DNA from: an uncultured Hungatella sp.
GTDB taxonomy: Bacteria > Bacillota > Clostridia > Lachnospirales > Lachnospiraceae
Assembly (NCBI GenBank): GCA_947089145.1
Contig: CAMUJH010000006.1
Span: forward strand, 1-64,000
Length of the DNA stretch: 64,000 nt
Reading direction: 5' to 3'
Shown here piece by piece: positions 1 through 7,574 of the stretch. The translations under genes were made by a program, and so were the position numbers. Under the pieces are notes generated by a model. It made no database searches, had not been told where the DNA came from, and was given only the letters and a program-made list of their open reading frames with translations. The stretch's first letter is position 1. Each line of letters begins with the position of its first letter.

Positions 1-69
1 GTTTCTGCATAGATGTTTCTGCATAGATGTTTCTGCATAGATGTTTCTGCATAGATGTTTCTGCATAGA
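1..69. repeat. 14-bp tandem repeat, about five units
   Basis: The unit GTTTCTGCATAGAT is repeated head to tail four times without a mismatch, followed by a fifth copy lacking its last base. The array touches the window edge, so its true length is unknown. It ends 21 bp before the -35 box of the next gene. There are no spacers, so it is not a CRISPR. Confidence 0.95.
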
Positions 70-90
70 GATTATAAGAAACAGATACTC

Positions 91-118
91 TTTACACGCC
101 TTTTCCCTTTGATATAAT
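91..118 (+). promoter_or_regulatory. Promoter of the small gene at 155
   Basis: TTTACA at 91-96 and TATAAT at 113-118 are separated by 16 bp, a good vegetative sigma-A type promoter. It lies between the 14-bp tandem array and the small coding region, so changes in array length would alter the sequence just upstream of this promoter. Confidence 0.7.
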
Positions 119-154
119 GGACTTATGCATTTATCACAAAAAGGAAGTGTACCT

Positions 155-322
155 ATGCCAAACAGTGAAAAAGAATACAATGGCTACCTCATCGATCATC
201 TGAGGCTTCTAAAGCGAATCGAGGCCGTGACCAAAGATAACGAGGCCCTTAAAGTAATCGCTTTTGAACGGGATTTTATAGAGCAGAAGCTTTATCAAAA
301 GCCGCCGCTGCTTAACAGCTGA
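155..322 (+). CDS. Small protein of unknown function (55 aa)
   Basis: I do not recognise this protein. The start at 155 is preferred over the in-frame ATG at 125 because AAGGAAG (141-147) sits 7 bp before it. The product would be 55 residues, charged, largely helical-looking (residues about 8-46 rich in Glu, Lys, Leu, Ile) and ending in a short Pro/Leu tail. It has no signal peptide, membrane segment or cysteine. It has its own promoter (91-118), and its neighbour, aspartate kinase, is convergent. The promoter and ribosome-binding site argue that it is real. Its function is open. Confidence 0.6.
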   Translation: MPNSEKEYNGYLIDHLRLLKRIEAVTKDNEALKVIAFERDFIEQKLYQKPPLLNS

Positions 323-332
323 CGCGCTCTGT

Positions 333-358
333 GAAAAAATGTGCGTCTTGACGCACAT
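333..358 (-). terminator. Second intrinsic terminator, minus strand
   Basis: An 8-bp perfect stem (ATGTGCGT at 339-346, partner at 351-358) with a 4-nt loop is followed, reading the minus strand, by a run of T. It would act as a back-up for the aspartate kinase transcript, which also meets the hairpin at 459-487. Confidence 0.55.
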
Positions 359-427
359 TCGGGCCGGAGTGCGGCTGCGACTGCAGCCATTTTCCTTTGT
401 GCAGAGTGCTCATCCTCGCGTAGCGTT

Positions 428-462
428 TTTATTTCATAGGACGCAATTTCCTATGAAATAAA
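428..462. repeat. 13-bp perfect palindrome
   Basis: TTTATTTCATAGG (428-440) and its exact complement (450-462) flank a 9-bp spacer. It sits between two minus-strand terminators. The plus strand has no T-run after it, so it is not a clear terminator for the small gene at 155. Confidence 0.6.
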
Positions 463-487
463 AAAGAGAGGCCCTCCAGGCCTCTCT
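459..487 (-). terminator. Terminator after aspartate kinase
   Basis: On the minus strand the stem AGAGAGGCC / GGCCTCTCT with a 5-nt loop is followed by six T residues. It lies 25 bp after the stop codon of the aspartate kinase gene. Confidence 0.8.
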
Positions 488-511
488 GCAAATTCTCTTC
501 CCCTAAAAAGC

Positions 512-1831
512 CTACAGTTCCGCCGTAACAAAAATATCATAGATAGCCTTGATAGCCGTCTCAAAGTCAGCATTCTTCACGCCGATGATAATGTTCAGTT
601 CACTGGAGCCCTGATCAATCATCTTCACATTAACCCGGGCATGGGCCAAAGCGGAAAAGATCCTGCCCGCAGTCCCTCTGGTGGCCTTCATGCCCCGTCC
701 CACCACGGCAATCAGCGCCAGATCCGATTCCATCTCCACAAAATCCGGCTCCACGGCCCTGTGAATGCCTGCAATCACCGACTGCTCATACTCTTCAAAC
801 TCTGACTGATGGACAAATATGGTCATGGTGTCAATGCCGGACGGCATATGTTCAAAGGAAATGCCGTTGTTCTCAAATACCTGCAGCACTTTTCTGCCAA
901 ACCCAACCTCGGAATTCATCATGGCTTTTTCAACATTGATGGAGCAGAAGCCCTTCTTGCCCGCAATGCCGGTTATGGTAAACCTGGGTTTCCTGCAGGT
1001 GCTTTCCACGATCAGAGTGCCCTTGTCATCCGGGCGGTTGGTATTGCGGATGTTAATGGGGATTCCCTCTTTGCGCACCGGGAAAATAGCGTCTTCGTGG
1101 AGAACGCTGGCTCCCATGTAGGCCAGTTCCCGAAGCTCCCTGTAAGTAATGGTTTCAATTACCTGAGGCGATTCCACGATCCTGGGGTCAGCTACCAGGA
1201 ATCCTGACACGTCTGTCCAATTTTCATACATGTCGGCGTGGATGGCCTTGGCCACAATGGAGCCTGTCACGTCAGAACCGCCTCTGGAAAAGGTTTTTAC
1301 CGATCCGTCCGGCTTTGCCCCGTAGAATCCGGGAATCACCGCCCTCTCAACGTGCTCCAGCCTTTCAGACAGTTCCCTGTCCGTAGCCTCCGCATCAAAG
1401 ATTCCATTGTCATCAAAAAACACTACCTGGGCGGCATCTACAAACTCATAACCCAGGTATTCCGCCATAACCAAGCCGTTTAAATACTCTCCCCTGGACG
1501 CGGCGTAATCCCTACCTGCCTTTGCCAGGAAGTTCTCCTCGATCCTGCCGAATTCATGGTCCAGATTCAGGTTTAAATCCAGCCCGTCAATAATGTCTTC
1601 ATATCTTTTTTTGATTTTTTCCAGGATTTTCTTATAGGAAGCCCCTGTGGAAGCCGCATCATAGCACTCGTATAAAAGGTCTGTCACCTTTTCGTCTTTG
1701 TCGCTGCGCTTTCCCGGCGCAGAGGGGACTACATATCTTCTGGACTTGTCAGATCGGATGATCTCCCCCGCTTTCTTAAATTGTCTTGCGCTGGCAAGGG
1801 AACTGCCGCCAAACTTCACTACTTTCTTCAT
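512..1831 (-). CDS. lysC: Aspartate kinase, monofunctional (YclM/AK III type)
   Basis: Aspartate kinase phosphorylates L-aspartate to 4-phospho-L-aspartate, the first step towards lysine, diaminopimelate, threonine and methionine. The N-terminus carries the family motif KFGGSS directly after the start, followed by a SAPGKR segment, and SRGGSDVTGS lies in the middle of the kinase domain. The C-terminal third has the two ACT-type regulatory modules expected of a feedback-controlled enzyme. The 439-residue length fits the family. The start at 1831 is chosen because GGGAGG lies 5 bp upstream; starts at 1834 or 1852 are possible but worse spaced. The gene is followed by two terminators, and an HD-domain gene lies 23 bp upstream in the same direction. 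The N-terminal sequence is closest to the Bacillus YclM form as I recall it; which effector amino acid it senses cannot be read from sequence. Confidence 0.93.
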   Translation of the reverse strand: MKKVVKFGGSSLASARQFKKAGEIIRSDKSRRYVVPSAPGKRSDKDEKVTDLLYECYDAASTGASYKKILEKIKKRYEDIIDGLDLNLNLDHEFGRIEENFLAKAGRDYAASRGEYLNGLVMAEYLGYEFVDAAQVVFFDDNGIFDAEATDRELSERLEHVERAVIPGFYGAKPDGSVKTFSRGGSDVTGSIVAKAIHADMYENWTDVSGFLVADPRIVESPQVIETITYRELRELAYMGASVLHEDAIFPVRKEGIPINIRNTNRPDDKGTLIVESTCRKPRFTITGIAGKKGFCSINVEKAMMNSEVGFGRKVLQVFENNGISFEHMPSGIDTMTIFVHQSEFEEYEQSVIAGIHRAVEPDFVEMESDLALIAVVGRGMKATRGTAGRIFSALAHARVNVKMIDQGSSELNIIIGVKNADFETAIKAIYDIFVTAEL

Positions 1832-1854
1832 CATGTCCTCCCTCTTGCCCATAC

Positions 1855-2439
1855 CTAAAACAACGCAGCCATTTCTTTCCTGACTGATTCTTCACAGGAT
1901 CTCATGGCCAGGATCGTCTTCTCCATCAGTTCCTCCAGAGTCCATCCCAGACGCTCTGCCCCCTGTCTGATCACTTCCCTGGAACAGCCTGCTGCGAAAC
2001 GCTTGTCCTTAAACTTCTTTTTCAAGCTGGAAACTTCCATATCCATAACGCTTTTAGAAGGGCGCATCTTGGCTGCCGCCCAAATAAGCCCGGTCAGCTC
2101 GTCTGCCGCAAACAGGATCTTCTCCATCTGGTGCTCCGGCTCCACATCGCTGCAAAGGCCGTAGCCATGGCTGCATATGGATCGGATCATATCCTCAGAT
2201 ACCCCTGCCTCTCTTAAAAGTTCCGGCGCCTTCTTGCAGTGTTCTTCAGGATACTGTTCAAAGTCTATATCATGGAGAAGCCCTGTCTGTCCCCAGTACT
2301 CCTCATCGCCGCAGCCTTGCTCCTGTGCATACCATCTCATAACCCCTTCTACCGTAAGGCCGTGAAGAATGTGAAACTCTTCCTTATTATATTTGCGCAG
2401 CAGATCAAGAGCCTGCTGTCTGGTTAATACCGCAGTCAT
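1855..2439 (-). CDS. HD-domain hydrolase-like protein
   Basis: This 194-residue protein has an HD-superfamily metal-binding layout: a His in the HILHGL segment, the HD doublet in LLHDIDFE, a His in ICSHGYG and an Asp in FAADELTG. Such proteins act as phosphohydrolases on nucleotides or related metabolites; the substrate cannot be inferred here. AGGAGG about 10 bp upstream supports the ATG at 2439 rather than the longer open frame to 2499. It has no signal peptide or membrane segment and is probably cytoplasmic. It is followed 23 bp later by aspartate kinase on the same strand and may be co-transcribed with it, but nothing shows a functional link. Confidence 0.75.
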   Translation of the reverse strand: MTAVLTRQQALDLLRKYNKEEFHILHGLTVEGVMRWYAQEQGCGDEEYWGQTGLLHDIDFEQYPEEHCKKAPELLREAGVSEDMIRSICSHGYGLCSDVEPEHQMEKILFAADELTGLIWAAAKMRPSKSVMDMEVSSLKKKFKDKRFAAGCSREVIRQGAERLGWTLEELMEKTILAMRSCEESVRKEMAALF

Positions 2440-2507
2440 AGTCTGTCTTCCTCCTTGTTCATCCGCTGCGGCAGTTTCATACGCCTTAGGCTGCCGCAAT
2501 CCGGTTC

Positions 2508-3257
2508 TTACAAGTTTATATCACATTTCTTTATGCCTTTCAAGACAAATCTGTCAAAGAGAGGGCACAGTTTATCCGTACACCGGGAGCACCTTAAAGC
2601 CATATTGGAGCCTTCCCAAAATCTTTCCGGGTATTTAAGCACGGAAATTTCCCATATGACCCACACTGCCAGGGCCGTAATAAACAGGGAGCGGGGATAA
2701 AATCCGTCTATGTACGCCATGGGGGCAAACATCATCAGATGATCCCAGTTAAAAATCCGGCAGGTAGTGCAGCACCGGTTTCCCATGATGAACCGGAACG
2801 GACAGATGATCACCACGCACACCAGGTCGCATACGTAAAAGGCAGCGCTTGCCATGAACAGAAGGCAATCATCCAGAATGCCTTTCTGGTGGAGAATTCC
2901 CATGAAGGCTGTCAGGGCAAGCCATAACGCAAATACTTTCCCTGCCCCTTTTGCCGCCTGCTTCATGTATGCTTTCAATGCCTGTCTCTGATCCTGTCTC
3001 CCTGCAGGCTTAAAATATTTCAGGAACACTTTGTGGGAGCCCAGAGCCAGGTCCGCGTTTACGGGAATCAGCTGAAACGCCATGTCCGTCATCCAGATTC
3101 CCCACAAAATATGCAGCACGGAAAATTTTCTGAAAAAGTTTCCTCCCTGCAGGATGTCCAGCTCTTCCCGGCGATGGAAAAACAGGAACAGGCAGCCTGC
3201 AAAAATCACGCAGCGTCCTGCCAGACGTGCTGTGTAGGCCTTTCTGACTCTTGACAC
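2508..3257 (-). CDS. Integral membrane protein of unknown function
   Basis: The 249-residue product is not recognised. It has several hydrophobic stretches compatible with about five membrane helices (roughly residues 12-28, 45-63, 108-124, 130-155 and 190-208). It is notable for cysteines: a CC-x2-C cluster around residue 166 and a CSRC-x4-C pattern near the C-terminus, which could bind a metal or form disulfides. It lies between malic enzyme (11 bp upstream) and the HD protein on the same strand, suggesting one transcript. The cysteine clusters are directly visible; a metal or redox role is only inference. Confidence 0.6.
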   Translation of the reverse strand: MSRVRKAYTARLAGRCVIFAGCLFLFFHRREELDILQGGNFFRKFSVLHILWGIWMTDMAFQLIPVNADLALGSHKVFLKYFKPAGRQDQRQALKAYMKQAAKGAGKVFALWLALTAFMGILHQKGILDDCLLFMASAAFYVCDLVCVVIICPFRFIMGNRCCTTCRIFNWDHLMMFAPMAYIDGFYPRSLFITALAVWVIWEISVLKYPERFWEGSNMALRCSRCTDKLCPLFDRFVLKGIKKCDINL

Positions 3258-3268
3258 GGAAATCCCTC

Positions 3269-4444
3269 CTACTTTCTGACTGCTCCTGAGGTTCTGGCAG
3301 CTTCCCCTACCCGTTTTGCCACATGCTTTGCCACTCTGGGGTCTAGGGCAGAGGGGATAATGTACTCGGCCTGCAGTTCTTCAGGTGATACCAGCTCTGC
3401 AATGGCCCGTGCCGCCGCCAGCTTCATGTCGTAGTTAATGTCTCTTGCCCCCGCGTCCAGCGCCCCTCTGAAAACCCCGGGAAACGCCAGCACATTGTTG
3501 ATCTGATTGGGGAAATCAGATCGTCCGGTTCCCATTACCCTGACGCCGGCTGCCATGGCCTCATCGTACATGATCTCAGGAACAGGATTTGCCATGGCAA
3601 ACACAATGGGGTCTTGGTTCATGGCCTTTATCATATCTGCCTTTAAGGCTCCCCCTACGGAAACTCCCACAAACACGTCAGCGCCCTTCAGGGCATCCCC
3701 CAGGCCTCCTCTTAAGTCCTCCTCATTGGTAATGTCACAGAGCATCTTTTTGTGATCCGCAATTCCTATGCCCCTGTCTTTGTAAAGAATGCCGTTTTCG
3801 TCGCAGGCAATGATCTGTTTTACACCGGCCGTGATCATCATTTTAATGATGGCTGTTCCCGCAGCCCCCGGTCCGTTGACCACCACTTTAATGTCCTCAA
3901 TCTGTTTTCCCACTACCTTCAGGGCATTAAGCAGGGCTGCCGTAACCACGATGGCCGTGCCGTGCTGATCGTCATGGAAAACCGGAATATCCAGCTCCTC
4001 CTCCAGCCTGCGTTCAATCTCAAAGCATTTGGGCGACGCAATGTCTTCCAGGTTTATACCGCCAAATACCGGGGCAATCTGCTTCACTGCGCGGATGATC
4101 TCCTCCGTGTCTTTGGTATCAAGGCATATGGGAAACGCATCTACCCCTCCGAACTGCTTGAACAAAACAGCCTTGCCTTCCATAACCGGGATGGCGGCTT
4201 CCGCGCCGATATTTCCCAGTCCGAGAACCGCAGTGCCGTCTGAAACCACCCCCACCAGGTTGCTTTTGGCAGTGTATTTGTAAACATTTTTTTTATCCTT
4301 GTAGATCTCTTTGCAGGGCTGGGCAACCCCCGGAGTGTATGCGATGCTTAAATCATCCCGGTTCTCCAGCTTTACCTTGCTGGTTACCTGAATCTTTCCG
4401 CCATGTTCCTGATGCAGCTTTAATGCCTCTTCGTAGTAATTCAT
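3269..4444 (-). CDS. NAD(P)-dependent malic enzyme
   Basis: Malic enzyme oxidatively decarboxylates malate to pyruvate and CO2 with reduction of NAD(P). The 391-residue length fits the short bacterial form without a phosphotransacetylase domain. Visible family segments are AYTPGVAQPC, GDxTAVLGLGNIG-like sequence (here SDGTAVLGLGNIGA), the metal-binding FHDDQHGTA segment and the Rossmann-type NGPGAAGTA motif in the C-terminal nucleotide-binding half. The start at 4444 follows GGAGG with 10-bp spacing; the open frame extends to 4588 but overlaps the upstream gene. It lies downstream of the glucosidase gene on the same strand. Cofactor preference cannot be decided from sequence. Confidence 0.93.
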   Translation of the reverse strand: MNYYEEALKLHQEHGGKIQVTSKVKLENRDDLSIAYTPGVAQPCKEIYKDKKNVYKYTAKSNLVGVVSDGTAVLGLGNIGAEAAIPVMEGKAVLFKQFGGVDAFPICLDTKDTEEIIRAVKQIAPVFGGINLEDIASPKCFEIERRLEEELDIPVFHDDQHGTAIVVTAALLNALKVVGKQIEDIKVVVNGPGAAGTAIIKMMITAGVKQIIACDENGILYKDRGIGIADHKKMLCDITNEEDLRGGLGDALKGADVFVGVSVGGALKADMIKAMNQDPIVFAMANPVPEIMYDEAMAAGVRVMGTGRSDFPNQINNVLAFPGVFRGALDAGARDINYDMKLAAARAIAELVSPEELQAEYIIPSALDPRVAKHVAKRVGEAARTSGAVRK

Positions 4445-4551
4445 AGGTTGATTTCCTCCGCTATTGTCTTCTTTGCACCGTTTAAGGTGTTTCTGGTTAA
4501 ATTTTACCAATTTTCCAGGGAAAAGTAAAATACTTTGTGCCAGGACGCTCT

Positions 4552-6225
4552 CTAATGCTCTCCCATGTCTAAAATCAAATACTGCCATCCTGCAAGGCGG
4601 ATCTCTTTGCCTTTGGCTTCCAGGAAGTCCATATTGTTAATCAATACTTTTTTATAATTCCCCAAAAGTTCTACATTCTGGGGATGCTCCTGAAAATTTC
4701 CCATAATCAGAAGTTTCTGTGTCTCCCCCATGCGGAAATAAGCCATAAGGTTTTTCTGTCCGCGCAGGTATGGAATGCAGGCTCCGTAAATCAGGCTGTC
4801 CTCATACCGGGGATCTTTTCTTAAGGCAATCAGGCTGCGGTAAAATTCCAGAACCGAGCCTTTCCTTCCTGCCTGCTCCTTAACATTAATGGCGCCATAG
4901 TTGGGATTTTCTTTCAGCCATGGAGTCCCGTCTGTAAAGCCGGCGTGGGGCCTGCCGCTCCACTGCATAGGCGTCCTGGCATTGTCACGGCTGTAACCTT
5001 TTATGGCCTCCAGGGCCTCTTTCTCTGTCAGCCCTGCCTCCAAAGCCACCTGGTACTCTTCCAGGGTTGAGATATCGTCTATCTGGCCTATGGATTGAAA
5101 ATCCACGTTTTCCATGCCGATCTCCTGCCCCTGGTAGATAAACGGAAGCCCCCGAAGCATAAAATATAAGCCGGCCAGCATTTTTTTCGCTGCATCGCAT
5201 ACCTGTCCTTTCGGCAGATAATGGCTGACTCCCCGGGGTTCGTCATGGTTTTCAATGATATTAGAATAGAACCCTGTCTGTCCGATCTTTTCCTGGGCGT
5301 CAAAGCACCCGTTTTTGTAGTCCTCCGCCGTTACTGGCCGACTGTCGTACCATCCTTTGGGGCTTCCCCCTATAACTGTCTCATTAAAGTCAAACATGCT
5401 GGAAAAATATCCGTCTTCCCCTATAAATGCCTGGATTTCTCCTGGCTTGTCATTGAAAACCTCCCCCACTGTAAAGGCATGGTGCCTCTTAAAGGTTTCG
5501 TCCCGCATTTCTTTCAAAAAGTCCCCTATCCCGTCTGCATGCTTCAGCATCTCTCCCGGATTCACCAGGCCGTCAGGCCGGTCTGCCGGATAATCTGCCA
5601 TGGGAAGCGCCTTTTTGATGTTGATGATCGCATCCAGGCGGAACCCGGCAATCCCTTTTTCCAGCCACCAGTTTATGTTCTTATAGATCTCCTGACGCAG
5701 CTTTGGATTCTCCCAGTTCAGATCCGGCTGCTTTTTGTGGAACATGTGAAGATACTGCTTGTCTGTCCCCGGAAGCGGCTCCCACACGGAACCTCCGAAG
5801 TATGACCTCCAGTTGCAGGGACGCCCATCTGCTTTATCTGCCAGATAGAAAAATCCTCCGTACTCCCCTTCTGGATCGGCCATGGCTTTTTGAAACCATT
5901 CATGCTCATCGGAACAGTGGTTGACCACCAAATCCATGAGAATGTACATCCGGCGTTTCTTCGCCTCTGCCAAAAGCCGATCCATGTCTTCCATGGTGCC
6001 GAATCTTGGGTCGATCTGATAGTAATCTGATATATCGTATCCCTGATCCGCCAGGGGGGATCGGTATATCGGCGAGATCCAAATGATATCCGCCCCCAGA
6101 TACTGAAGGTAATCCAGCCTTTGGATAATGCCTGGAATATCTCCGATGCCGTCTCCGTTTGAATCATAAAAGCTTTTGGGATAAATCTGATATGCAACCT
6201 TATTGTGCCACCATTCTTTTTTCAT
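4552..6225 (-). CDS. GH13 alpha-glucosidase / oligo-1,6-glucosidase
   Basis: A 557-residue cytoplasmic glycoside hydrolase family 13 enzyme, probably cleaving isomaltose-type or short alpha-glucosides. The catalytic landmarks are visible: the nucleophile Asp in GFRLDAI, the acid/base Glu in TVGEVF and the transition-state Asp in ENHDEPR. The N-terminus (WWHNKVAYQIYPKSFYDSN) is characteristic of the oligo-1,6-glucosidase/trehalose-6-phosphate hydrolase group. There is no signal peptide. The start at 6225 has a GAGGAG site upstream; the frame is open to 6297. A TTGACA / TTTAAT promoter lies at 6296-6323. Trehalose-6-phosphate hydrolase is the main alternative, but no trehalose PTS gene is adjacent. 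Confidence 0.88.
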   Translation of the reverse strand: MKKEWWHNKVAYQIYPKSFYDSNGDGIGDIPGIIQRLDYLQYLGADIIWISPIYRSPLADQGYDISDYYQIDPRFGTMEDMDRLLAEAKKRRMYILMDLVVNHCSDEHEWFQKAMADPEGEYGGFFYLADKADGRPCNWRSYFGGSVWEPLPGTDKQYLHMFHKKQPDLNWENPKLRQEIYKNINWWLEKGIAGFRLDAIINIKKALPMADYPADRPDGLVNPGEMLKHADGIGDFLKEMRDETFKRHHAFTVGEVFNDKPGEIQAFIGEDGYFSSMFDFNETVIGGSPKGWYDSRPVTAEDYKNGCFDAQEKIGQTGFYSNIIENHDEPRGVSHYLPKGQVCDAAKKMLAGLYFMLRGLPFIYQGQEIGMENVDFQSIGQIDDISTLEEYQVALEAGLTEKEALEAIKGYSRDNARTPMQWSGRPHAGFTDGTPWLKENPNYGAINVKEQAGRKGSVLEFYRSLIALRKDPRYEDSLIYGACIPYLRGQKNLMAYFRMGETQKLLIMGNFQEHPQNVELLGNYKKVLINNMDFLEAKGKEIRLAGWQYLILDMGEH

Positions 6226-6295
6226 CACTGCGCCTCTCCTCTCATAGCTTCCTCCTTTTGCCGCTCTGCTGTTTTTGGCTTTTCGGTTTATATCC

Positions 6296-6323
6296 ATTAA
6301 AGCACATTGAAGAATAATGTCAA
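6296..6323 (-). promoter_or_regulatory. Promoter of the GH13 glucosidase gene
   Basis: Read on the minus strand, TTGACA (6318-6323) and TTTAAT (6296-6301) are 16 bp apart, about 70 bp before the chosen start codon. Confidence 0.55.
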
Positions 6324-6368
6324 TCCTTATGTTTTGTGAACGCCAATAAAATAATATTGAAAAAAGGA

Positions 6369-6397
6369 TTGAACTGCACAGTGCGGTAACGTATAAT
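6369..6397 (+). promoter_or_regulatory. Promoter of the aldo/keto reductase gene
   Basis: TTGAAC (6369-6374) and TATAAT (6392-6397) are separated by exactly 17 bp. The site is divergent to the glucosidase promoter. Confidence 0.7.
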
Positions 6398-6495
6398 TCA
6401 ACTATTACATTTATTATATACTCCGCTTAGTCAGACGGCAAGGTTTTCGGCTTTGCAAAAAGCGGGAAGACGGCGGAAATGAAAGGAGTACTGCC

Positions 6496-7413
6496 ATGAA
6501 AAAAATTATGCTTAAAGACAGCAGCATGCAGCTGCCTCTTATTGGCCTGGGATGTATGAGGATTCCTGCCCTTAAGACAAAGGAGGCTGTCCGGGAACTG
6601 GTGGATGCTGCCATGGATCAAGAGATCACTTTTTTTGACCATGCGGACATTTATGGCGGCGGGGAGGCCGAATCTCTTTTCGGAGCTGCAGTGAAGGGGA
6701 TAAGCCGGGAATCTATGATCATTCAGACAAAATGCGGCATACGGCCTGGGGTATGTTATGATTTTTCCAGAGATTACATTCTCCAGTCCGTGGAGGGCAG
6801 CTTAAAGCGGCTGAACATGGATCACATTGACATTCTCCTCCTTCACAGGCCTGATGCCCTGATGGAGCCGGAAGAGGTGGCGGAAGCTTTTGACAGGCTG
6901 GAGGCTCAGGGCAAAGTCCGGTATTTCGGGGTCAGCAACCAGAATCCCTTCCAGATTGAACTGCTGAACCGTTACTGCAAAAACAGGATCATCCTTAACC
7001 AGCTGCAGTTTAGCATCGCCCACTGCGTTGCCGTGGATTCCGGCCTCAATGTTAATATCAGCAATGAGGCAGGCGTTATGCGGGATGGAGGAATTCTGGA
7101 CTACTGCAGGCTGAATGGAATCAGAATTCAGGCCTGGTCCCCGTTCCAGTACGGCATGTTTGAGGGAACCTTCCTGGGAAATGAAAAGTTTCCTAAACTG
7201 AACCGTTATATAGCGGAGCTGGCAAAAAAATACCAGGTGACAGACAGCGCCATTGCCGCTGCCTGGATCATGCGGCATCCGGCCGGAATCCAGACCATAG
7301 CAGGCAGCACCAGCAAGCAGAGAATTCGGGATATTGCCAAAGCCTGTACTGTAGAACTGACCCGCCAGGAGTGGTATGGGCTTTATATGGCGGCGGGGAA
7401 GCAGCTTCCGTAA
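6496..7413 (+). CDS. Aldo/keto reductase
   Basis: A 305-residue NAD(P)H-dependent oxidoreductase of the aldo/keto reductase superfamily, reducing an unknown carbonyl substrate. The (alpha/beta)8 fold family signs are present: GLGCMRIP near the N-terminus, the catalytic Asp and Tyr in DHADIYGGG, a catalytic Lys region around QTKCG, the catalytic His in LLLHRPD, and the C-terminal cofactor-binding GSTSKQRI segment. GGAG lies 8 bp before the ATG at 6496. It belongs to the YdhF-like group by overall layout. It is flanked by its own promoter and by the promoter of the next gene, so it is probably monocistronic. Confidence 0.92.
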   Translation: MKKIMLKDSSMQLPLIGLGCMRIPALKTKEAVRELVDAAMDQEITFFDHADIYGGGEAESLFGAAVKGISRESMIIQTKCGIRPGVCYDFSRDYILQSVEGSLKRLNMDHIDILLLHRPDALMEPEEVAEAFDRLEAQGKVRYFGVSNQNPFQIELLNRYCKNRIILNQLQFSIAHCVAVDSGLNVNISNEAGVMRDGGILDYCRLNGIRIQAWSPFQYGMFEGTFLGNEKFPKLNRYIAELAKKYQVTDSAIAAAWIMRHPAGIQTIAGSTSKQRIRDIAKACTVELTRQEWYGLYMAAGKQLP

Positions 7414-7497
7414 ACAAAAAGAGGGCTTTTCTTTGATGAATGCAGCTAAATTTACATGCGAACCACATGTAATCCTTAGCCGATGCAGCAAAACAAA

Positions 7498-7526
7498 TTG
7501 ACATTTTTCACGATACCATTTATGAT
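7498..7526 (+). promoter_or_regulatory. Promoter of the FMN/FAD reductase gene
   Basis: TTGACA (7498-7503) and TATGAT (7521-7526) with a 17-bp spacer; a near-consensus vegetative promoter about 50 bp before the start codon. Confidence 0.75.
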
Positions 7527-7574
7527 GAAATTATCTAAGAATTATCAATTATTTCATCTAAGGGGGACAACTAA

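Noticed and set aside
1-69. Possible CRISPR array
   Set aside because: The units are contiguous 14-mers with no spacers and no cas genes are nearby.
428-462. Terminator of the small plus-strand gene at 155
   Set aside because: The palindrome is followed by A and G, not T, on the plus strand; the real terminators here face the minus strand.
6336-6352. cre-like sequence around GTGAACGCC before the glucosidase gene
   Set aside because: It misses several consensus positions on both arms, so I do not call it.
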